A DNA stretch of 64,000 nucleotides, taken from the NCBI RefSeq assembly GCF_030445035.2, contig NC_080677.1, forward strand, positions 31,507,513-31,571,512, read 5' to 3'. This document shows, piece by piece, positions 56,431 to 64,000 of the stretch. The notes under the pieces are model-generated. The model saw only the letters and a program-made list of their open reading frames with translations. It was not told the DNA's origin and ran no database searches. The stretch is from Dasypus novemcinctus (lineage: Eukaryota; Chordata; Mammalia; Cingulata; Dasypodidae). How positions within the stretch are numbered: the stretch's first letter is position 1; the number at the start of each line of letters is the position of its first letter. The position numbers and the translations under genes were made by a program.

Positions 56431-57700
56431 GTGTGTTTTGACCAAACATTATACAGAGATCAGTGTGAAAAACATGCTGAAGAGCAACCAGCATACTACT
56501 GTGGGTCAAGTTCATTTCCCTGAGGGATGAGTACTTAATGGGTAGAATGTCATTAAGTAAACCAGGACTTCAGCTGAATCCACTAGTCATTTCTAAATAA
56601 TCTGGCAATAGAAAAGAGAACACATGAAATGAGAAGACCTGGCAACCAGTTTGTCCCTCTGAGTAGAACTGCAAGTGTACTCTTAGCCATATATGGGGGA
56701 CTTTGATACCATAATAAGAGAAGAGGTTGCAGCAACTTTCTCTAGAAATCTTGCCATTAATAGTTGGTTCAGATGTAAACAGATGTTTCAAATGTTCTTG
56801 CCTTGATCTTAATTTTTAAAAGTTATTGTACCTTACCATGCCTGCCTTTGTGGGACTGTACCAAGTTTGTGTTATAACTAGAAGGAAAACTCCCAGCTTT
56901 ATTAACTGAGGCTTTCTATCTTCTTTCCTCCTGTCTTTTTACATTTAGAAACCAAGCAGAGAAGTGTTTTAAAAAAACTAAAATTAAGGAGGAACAATCC
57001 TGGGTATTGCTCTGTAATAACCCCCAAACTATCTTCCATCAGACACCCTCCTTCAAACTCAGTTTCTCTACTGAACTTTTCCCCTCAGAATTTAAACATA
57101 TTCAAATCTCTTTGTTCTGTAAAATGAAAACAAACAAACAAAAATCTTCCTTGTATTTACCTTCCTTCTAATTTCTCCTTTCCTTCACAGGCCAACTTCT
57201 TTGAAAAAGCATACAATAGTCTCAGACTTCCATTTCTTCAGTTCTTCTCTCCTCATATCGCTAAAACTGCTCTTGCTTATTAAGGCCAACAATAACTCTT
57301 AGCTGCAAAAGCCTATAAACACTTTCCTGTCCTTTATCGTACATAATCACTTGATAATAACTGGCACTGTGAACTATCTTCTCCTTGAACTTGTCTCTTG
57401 CTACGGCTTCTCTGACATCACTCTGTCCTGATTTTCCTCCTTCTCTAGTCTTTCCTTTGCAGTCTTTAGGAGCTCTAATTCTGATATGCACCCCTTTGGG
57501 CTGTTCTCCAGGGTTATCATTAACCATGTTTCTCCTTTTCACTCTAGAAATGTTTGGAAAGATCCCATCTATACCCTTCACTTTCATTATCATCTGTTAG
57601 CTGATAATTCCCAAATATGTACCTCTAACTTAGAATTTCTGTATAGTCTACCCACTGCCCCTGGACATGTTCTTTTCAAACGCAACATAATCCAGTTTCC
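56431..57700. other. Non-coding stretch, nothing recognised
   Basis: The opposed frames at 57261-57593 and 57385-57600 overlap on both strands and show no domain. Confidence 0.4.
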
Positions 57701-57703
57701 TAA

Positions 57704-58551
57704 TGTATTCATTTCCTAGGGCTGCCATAACAAATTACCACAGTGGGGTGCCTTAAAACAAATGCATTCTCTTTCAATTCTCAAAGTTTGAAGTCTGAAA
57801 TCCAGGTGTTAGCAGGGCCATGCTCCCTCTGAAGACTCTAGGAAAGAATCCTTCCTTGCCTCTTCCTAACTTCTGGTGATGTCTGGCAATCCTTGGCATC
57901 ATTTCAATCTTGGCCTCCGTCCTCACAAAGCCTTTTTTTTTTTTATGATTTATTTTTCATTTATTTCTCTCCCCTTACCCCCTATTGTCTGCTCTCTGTG
58001 TCCATTTGCTATATGTTTTTCTGTGTCTGCTTGCATTCTTGTCAGTGGTTCTGGGAATCTGTCTTTTTTTTGTTTCATCATCTTGCTGCATCAGCTCTCT
58101 GTGTGTGTGGCACCGCTCCTGGGCAGGTTGTGCTTTTATTTTTTTGTACAGGTCGGCTCTCCTTGCAGGGCATACTCCTTGCATGTGGGGCTCCCTACGT
58201 GGGGGACACTCCTGCATGGCACAGTACTCCTTGCACGCATCAGCACTGTGTGTGGGCCAATTCACCACATGGGTCAGGAGGCCCTGGGTTTGAACCCTGA
58301 ACCTCCCATGTGGGAGGCAGATGCTCTATCCCTTAAGCCAAATCTGCTTCCCCACATAGCCTTTTTACCTTGTTTGTATCCTCTCTTCTTCTTATCAGGA
58401 CATCAATCATTGGATTTATGATCCACTCTAATCCAGTATGACTTCATTTTAATTGACATCTGCAAAGATACTATTTCCAAATGATACATTTACAGGTAAC
58501 GGGTTAGGACTTAAATGTATCTTTTTGGGTGACACAATTCAACATACTACA
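57704..58551 (-). mobile_element. MaLR-like LTR split by a SINE
   Basis: The LTR starts tgtattcatttcctagggc and ends with 'gtgacacaattcaacatac' and 'taca', a TG...CA form. In between lie 'agggccatgctccctctgaa', 'atccttccttgcctcttcc', 'catctgcaaagatactattt' and 'gggttaggacttaaatgtatc'. This is a well-known placental repeat plan of MLT1/MaLR type in reverse. The TSD is no longer visible. Confidence 0.7.
57938..58352 (-). mobile_element. DAS-type tRNA-derived SINE
   Basis: Full length in reverse. The flanks cacaaagccttttt (57924-57937) and cacatagccttttt (58353-58366) differ at one position. It interrupts the MaLR-like LTR. Frames of 181, 135 and 102 codons in three phases are repeat artefacts. 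Confidence 0.94.
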
Positions 58552-58554
58552 ACT

Positions 58555-59460
58555 TTCTTGGGAAATGACACTTTCATTCATCCAGTTATCTAAACCCAAA
58601 GCCTTGGAGTCTACCTAAATTACTCTCTTTCAACTCTCAGCAGCAGCTGTTAACGTCAGTTTTGCTTCCTAGATATCTCTTATACCTGTTTTTCTCTCTA
58701 GGCCCACTTTCACTGCCATTGTCAACATATAACTGCTTCCAATCCCAGTATGATCAGTTCCTGAACATCTGTTATGTCTTAGATAATTTTACTTTATATG
58801 GAAGTAGCTCACAACACTCAGTGTGCAACAGAAGCCCTGAGGAAATTAAAAATTCAATCCCTTGAGGAAATTAAATTCAAATGCTCCAGGACTCACCCCA
58901 TACATTAGGGTTTAATTATTTGGTATGGGGACTACTGGGAATTGGCATTTTGAAAAAGCTCTAATGTGCATTCAATATTTCAAACTACTGCTTTACCGTC
59001 TTTACAGGTGAGTTGGATAAAACATAAAAAATAATCTGACTAGGAAATATCATGGTCATCCAAGGCTACCAAAACAATGTCATGGACCTCTGGTAATTAT
59101 ACCCTAAATAAAAACTAATGAAAGCAAACCAAAAACCTCTGCTATTTTTGTTATAATTGACATATGGCACATGGAACAGCATTGATCACTGCATTGTCAA
59201 TCATAAAGGGGCCAATCAGGTTACAGAAACACAGGAAGTGAACACTGGAGAGTGCTGAAGTATTCAAAGCCCAATTTTTAAAAAAGCATGGAAGCACATT
59301 TTAGGCATCAGATTTTACCTGGTAGCTGCTTGTCTAAAACTTATCTTTGTATTAATTTGTTTAGATACTGTCCGTGGTTGACAGCCATTGTTGATACCCT
59401 GTAGCTCTTCATCTTCCATTGGATAAAAAACAGTACCCATACTTTCCTCTACCCCAACTC
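58555..59460. other. Non-coding stretch, nothing recognised
   Basis: No repeat or gene signature. Confidence 0.4.
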
Positions 59461-59477
59461 TGAAGCCATTTGGTTTT

Positions 59478-59821
59478 GCTTTTTTTTTTTTTTTTTTTTA
59501 AGATTTCTTTCTTTCCCTTCACCCCCTCCCCCAGTTATCTGCTCTCTGTGTCCATTCGCTGTGTGTTCTTCTGTGACTGCTTCTATCCTTATCAGCGGCA
59601 CTGGGAATCTGTGTTTCTTTTTGTTGTGTCATCTTGTTGTGTCAGCTTGTGTGTGTGGCTCACCTACGCAGGGGACACCCCTGCGTGGCACGGCACTTCT
59701 TGCGTTTATCAGCACTGCGAATGGGCCAGCTTCACACGGGTCAAGGAGGCCCGGGGTTTGAACCACAGACCTCCCATTGTGGTAGGCGGATGCCCTATCG
59801 ATTGTGCCAAGTCCGCTTACC
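59478..59821 (-). mobile_element. DAS-type SINE with internal deletion
   Basis: The T-rich start, body and head are present, and the TSD gccatttggtttt is perfect (59465-59477 and 59822-59834). About 70 bases of the GC-rich centre are missing where 'gtgtcagcttgtgtg' meets 'tgtggctcacctacgc' (about 59640-59665). The 128-codon frame is a repeat artefact. Confidence 0.94.
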
Positions 59822-60210
59822 GCCATTTGGTTTTAATGAGAATAACCTCAGCTTAGCTCCAGATGTGGGCCCTGATTACATTGCTTTGGCCATAGTACTG
59901 GTTCAGAGATAAGCTAGAATCTGATATCTCCAACTAAAATCCATTTAAATAAATATAACAGTACATATTTGGATATGCTCTCAACTTTGGACACTATTCA
60001 ATTATTTTAATGGTGTTTTGAGGCCTAAAACATTTCTGAAATTACCTGTGACTAATCATTTCCTATTACCAATCCAAATCCATTTTTCTTCTTTTTCCCA
60101 GCTATAAGACTATATTTCTAGTCTCTCCTTGCAGTTTGGTGTGGCCAAGTGGCTAAGTTCTGGCCAATGGGGATGGGATATTGTATAGCAAGACTTACAG
60201 GGAAGCTTCT

Positions 60211-61911
60211 ATTTTTTTGTTGATGAAAATTTTATTTTTTATTTTTAAAGATGCTTTAGATTAAAAAATATAGTGTATTCCCATATGCCCCACTCTCTCC
60301 CCCTTCCACATTTTCCACGTTAACAAAATATTTCATTACTGTGGTAAATTTGTTACAATTGATGAACTCATATTGAAGCATTGCTACTAACTACAGAATA
60401 TAGTTTATATTATAGTTTACACTCTGCCCTGTACCATTTTGTAGGTTTTGACAAAGTATATAAAAGGCCTGTACCTGTCATTGCAATGTTATGCCAGACA
60501 ATTCCAATGTCCCCAAAATGCCCCATGTTACACTCATTCTTCCCTCTCTCTCCCCTAAGAGCTTCTGGTGGCCACTGTCTTTACATCAATGATACAAGTT
60601 CTTCCATTGCTAGAATAGTAAGTCTATAATAGTATAATAAGTCTACTTTAGTCCATTGTTCTTTCCCCAATCTCGAGGATTTGGGGATGGTAATGTTTCT
60701 GATTGAGAGGGGGCTTAGATCCCATGGGAAAGGTGGAGGGAACTGTCTTGCTTTGCAATTGCAGACACTCTCTGTTCCTTGGATGGACATGGTCTATCAT
60801 CCTTTGTTTGTTGTCCTGGGTGAGTCCAATGAACTGGAGAGTAGGTGTTGCCACTCTGCTGAGATTCAGGGCTCACCTGGCACATGAAAAGACCAAAGAT
60901 GTAAGTCTCTGGGATATATTAATATATTTAACAAGTCTAGTGCTAATTATAGGTTCAAATAAAAATTGCAGAAGAGCCATGTGTAGGGAAACTATAAATG
61001 AGTCTAACTCTTTTATACTGGGGAGCTTAAATTCCAAAGTAAGGCCCATTGACAGGGTGCCAAATTTCTGAGCCTGTCTGCCCTGCTTATAGTGTCTAGA
61101 TGTCTCTAGAGCCCTCAGGAGTCCTGCTGTTTGAGACATTGTTTACTGTGGCAGTCAATTAGATCCTTTTGAGATGTGCATAAGTATAACCTCTGGAATT
61201 TCCCTCCAATTCACTTTGAAATCTCTTAGCCATTGTATTAGTCAGGGTTCTCTAGGGAAACAGAATCAACAAGGGATATCTGTCAATAGTAAGAAATTTA
61301 TCAGAGACCCTCATGCAGCTGGGGGGATGCACAAGTCCAGGTTCTGCAGGCAGGCTGCAACCAGGAGCTCTGATGAAAGTCCAATGAAGATTCTTGATGA
61401 GTTCTGGGAGATGTTGGCTGTCCAAAGATGAGTTGGGAAATTCTCTCTCAATGCTGGAATCACTTCACCTTTTAAGGGATTCAACTGATTGGGTTAAGCA
61501 TCACTCACTGCTGATGGCAATCTCCCTGATTGATGTAATTATAACCAGCTATCTATGATTTACCACTGCAGTAAAGTCAATGGTGACTAAAGTCCATAAA
61601 TGCCCTTGCATTACAGTTAGCCCAGTGCTTGCTTGACCAAACAACTGGTCACAATTACCTGGCCAAGTTGATACAATAGCCTAACCATCACAGCCATACA
61701 AACTCATTTGTATTTAATATTTCCCCCTTTTGGTCAATGTCTTTTTTTCAAATGCTTGCTGGTTGGTGCTTGGTAATAATCCCTCAGTGCCAGGGAGGCT
61801 CATCCCTGGGAGTCATGTCCCATGCTGAGTGGTGGGGGGACAGTAGTGTGTTTCTACGCTGAGTTTGGCTTAGAGAGAGGCCACATTTAAGCAACAAGGA
61901 GGCTTTCAGGA
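60211..61911 (-). mobile_element. L1-type 3' region, split by a solo LTR
   Basis: An older, diverged copy of the family at 17771-18905 in the same orientation: 'attcccatatgccccactc', 'tgagagggggcttagatccc', 'gtgccagggaggctcatccc'. The flanks are gggaagcttct (60200-60210) and gggaagacttct (61912-61923), a TSD with one inserted base. The LTR 61234-61692 interrupts it. Confidence 0.82.
61234..61692 (-). mobile_element. Solo LTR, ERVL-like, inside the L1
   Basis: The 459-bp element starts tgtattagtcagggttc and ends ctaaccatcaca (TG...CA). A perfect 5-bp TSD, gccat, lies at 61229-61233 and 61693-61697. It shares the tgtattagtcag start with 9247-9818 but the rest differs, so it is another family. 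Five-base TSDs are known for ERVL and MaLR LTRs. The orientation is inferred from the shared end. Confidence 0.8.
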
Positions 61912-62309
61912 GGGAAGACTTCTGGAAGTGAGGACTTTCTTCTTGCACACCCCTCTCCTTTACTTTTCCTCTTCTTCCTTCCTGCTACCTGCGACTCAGA
62001 CAAAATGGCTATCTTGCATCATGACATAATACTGAGGAGATTAACAAATGCTAGGATAGTGAAACAGAGAAGTCTGGAATTCCGATGACTCAGAGCTGCC
62101 ATATTGGGCCTGGACTGCCTATATCTAGTCTTCTTTTACATGAGGGAAAAAATGTTATTTAACTTTCTGCTTCACCCATCCAAATACAATCCTAACAGAT
62201 ATACATTTGGAAATAGACTTAAGATCTTATTTCTTAATCAAACTATATCATTTCCATGAATGCTTCTGTATTATTTCCCCCCTCTGAAAAGATATATTAA
62301 AGCATTTTT

Positions 62310-62550
62310 TTTAAAACTAGAGAAGTTGTAGGTTTATAGGAAAATCACACATAAAATACAGACTTCCCATGTACCACCCTATTATTAACACCTTGCATTA
62401 ATTTGGTACTTTTGTTACAATTCATGAAAGAACATTTTTACAAATGTTCTCTTAACTATAGTCCATTGTTTACAATAGAGTTCACTGTATCATACAGTAC
62501 TATGTTTGTTTACAAATTTTATTCTAGTAAAATATATACAACCTAAAAAA
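62310..62550 (-). mobile_element. Old L1 3' end fragment
   Basis: Reversed L1-type 3' end: 'agagaagttgtaggtttatag', 'cacataaaatacagacttcc', 'gtaccaccctattattaac' and 'agtccattgtttacaatag'. It ends in the AT-rich 'ctagtaaaatatataca' and an A run. Some blocks parallel 19083-19458. Confidence 0.65.
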
Positions 62551-63095
62551 AAAAAAAAAAAAGACTTTCGAGTCCTAAAGAGTGGGAAGTAGAGAAGGAA
62601 AAATGGGACTTATTCTGGAAAGGAAAGAAATAGACGTGGCATCTATAAGGGATCCAGGCAAGGGAGATAATATCAGCTTGTCATGGAAGTAAGTGAATAA
62701 ATATAATATCTTGGGGAAGGGTGTGAAAATTATTAGATAGTGTAGGCTCTGCTGGGAAAGTCATTGAAACCAGCTATTGGATTGGTTTATATAAATGGAA
62801 AAATCTCTGGAATTGTGGATTTAAAGAGAAGGCTGATACAATGATCAATAGTCAAATGCTGAAGTGGACAGCATGGATAAAATCAGAACAATAAGGAGCC
62901 ATAAGGGAACAATAAGGATTTTCCATATTTTAAGCACCTGGTAATGAAAGCCTAAATGACATTTTTAGTCATAGGGAGAATATCCTTATGACTTTGGAAT
63001 AAGGAAGAATTTTTAAACTGAGTGTTTCCTTGGCTTCGCCTTCTTTATGTCCTTCTTCCAGAATTCTAATGATAGAAATGTTAGCTCTTCCGTTG
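62551..63095. other. Non-coding stretch, nothing recognised
   Basis: No repeat or gene signature. Confidence 0.4.
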
Positions 63096-63100
63096 TTGTC

Positions 63101-63567
63101 TGTTTTAGTTTCCTAGGCTGCTTAAACAAATATCATGATATGGTTTGGCTTAAACATTGGGAATTTACTAGCTTATGGTTTTGAGGCTGGGAAAATGTCC
63201 AAATCAAGGCATCAAGGCAATGTTTTCTCCCAGAGAAGACTGTGACTTCTGGGGATGGCAGCCAGCAATCCTTGGTCCTTAGCTTGCTACATGGCAAGGC
63301 ACATGGTGACATTTCCTGATCTCTTCCTTCTCTTCCAAGTTTCATTGATTTCAGCTTCTTGTTGCTTGGTCTGTGGCTTTCTGTCTGAATTTCATTTTCT
63401 TATAAAGACTTCCAATACTAGGATTAAGACACATCCTGATTGAGGTGGGACACACCTAACTGAAGTAACCTCACCAAAAGGTCCTGTTTACAATGAGTTT
63501 ATATCCATAGGAATGGATTAAATTTAAGAACATGTTTTTCTGGGGTACACACAGCTTCAAACCACCA
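63101..63567 (-). mobile_element. LTR-like element, probably ERVL or MaLR type
   Basis: The block starts tgttttagtttcctaggctg and ends 'cttcaaaccacca' (TG...CA). It contains 'ctggggatggcagccagcaa', 'tcttataaagacttccaatac' and 'ctgaagtaacctcaccaaaag', the plan of a reversed MaLR/ERVL LTR. No TSD was found. Confidence 0.6.
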
Positions 63568-63574
63568 ATAGTTC

Positions 63575-64000
63575 CACAGATTTTTTAAAAAAATCAATTT
63601 TATTGATATATACTAATAAAGCATAAATCCATCCAAAGTGTACAATCAGTGGTATTTGGTATAATCACATAGTTGTGCATTCATCAATTCAATCATTTTT
63701 AGAGCATTTTCATTATTCCAATAAAATAATAATCAAAAAACAAAAAAATCCTCTTGATCTCTCTATGCTTCCCCTGCTGTATATAGCCGATATTGTTTCT
63801 TTCTCTCTCGTTTGTTTGTATTTATATTTTGTAAAAACAGTCTTATATATGCAATATAACACATATTTGTATTTTTCATGAGGTTTCACTATGTTATACC
63901 ATCCCACGTTACATTTTTAAGCTTTCCTTTTAGTAATATATATGACCTTAGACTTAAAGCAGTTTTATTGAGATATATTCACATACCATACAATCTATCC
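63575..64000 (-). mobile_element. Old L1M 3' fragments, running off the window
   Basis: 'atcaattttattgatatatac', 'gtacaatcagtggtatttgg' and 'gttgtgcattcatcaattc' are reversed L1M 3' blocks. A second 3' start, 'gcagttttattgagatatattc', follows from about 63958 to the window end, so at least two fragments are present. Confidence 0.7.

Larger units (their letters stand above)
60085..62205 (+). mobile_element. Old MER-type repeat split by an L1
   Basis: Left part 60085-60210: 'ctctccttgcagtttggtg' and 'taagttctggccaatgggg'. Right part 61924-62205: 'ccatattgggcctggactgc', 'agtcttcttttacatgagg' and 'aatacaatcctaac'. Together they restore the order of the copy at 21510-21958. The L1 60211-61911 lies in the gap. 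Confidence 0.65.

Noticed and set aside
57876..58421. A 181-codon frame with hydrophobic stretches
   Set aside because: It is a SINE read in reverse. The apparent membrane-like segments come from the CT-rich body.
1..64000. CRISPR arrays, phage, plasmid or bacterial operons
   Set aside because: Repeats are dispersed retroposons with A tails and TSDs. There are no spaced direct repeats, Shine-Dalgarno contexts or dense coding.

Overview
This 64 kb window is mammalian nuclear DNA, almost certainly from an armadillo (Xenarthra, Dasypus lineage). The main evidence is about 17 copies of a tRNA-derived SINE of roughly 400 bp with the look of DAS SINEs: an A/B-box head, a long body, an A-rich tail, and target-site duplications (TSDs) that can be read by eye for most copies. 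The window also carries lineage-type L1 3' regions, ERVL-like and ERV1-like LTRs, and older mammalian repeats (MIR, L2, L1M, MaLR-like, hAT-like). I found no protein-coding gene, exon or functional RNA gene. The long open frames lie in SINEs, LTRs or L1 sequence, where GC-rich repeat bodies leave frames open by chance.

Layout. 1-13 kb: fragments of a lineage-type L1 3' region, one of them (3929-6259) a twin-primed insertion with a 12-bp TSD and a later SINE inside; a solo ERV1-like LTR at 2664-3067; four SINEs, two of them inside MIRs; two ERVL-like LTRs (9247-9818 and 12184-12777). 13-20 kb: a 2.5 kb ORF-less retroposon inserted in an L2 (13404-15913), and a minus-strand L1 with a doubled 3' end (17641-18905). 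20-31 kb: old L1 and MER-type remnants, an L1 3' region split by a SINE, and long stretches with no recognisable repeat. 32-38 kb: largely single-copy, with a full-length U6 snRNA retrocopy at 33501-33607.

38-43 kb: a decayed L1 with ORF1 and the endonuclease part of ORF2. It lost its reverse transcriptase and 3' end where ERVL-like LTR copies abut it, and a dimeric SINE follows. 43-50 kb: old repeats, an hAT-like element split by a SINE, and a SINE inserted inside a dimeric SINE inside a MIR. 51-53 kb: a GC-rich, CpG-rich ERV1-like LTR (about 51691-52616) with U3 repeats, CCAAT boxes, TATA box and AATAAA. 53-64 kb: a long minus-strand L1M split by a SINE and an older repeat, a MaLR-like LTR split by a SINE, a three-layer nest (old repeat, then L1, then LTR) at 60.1-62.2 kb, and further LTR and L1M remnants.

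No operon-like or gene-network organisation exists here. The content is a layered record of retrotransposition, and nested insertions plus TSDs give a relative order: MIR, L2, L1M and MER-type elements first, then lineage L1s and ERVL-like LTRs, then DAS SINEs. I see no new molecular system. The best material is the set of well-resolved insertion events. Family names rest on remembered repeat structure, not on a library search.
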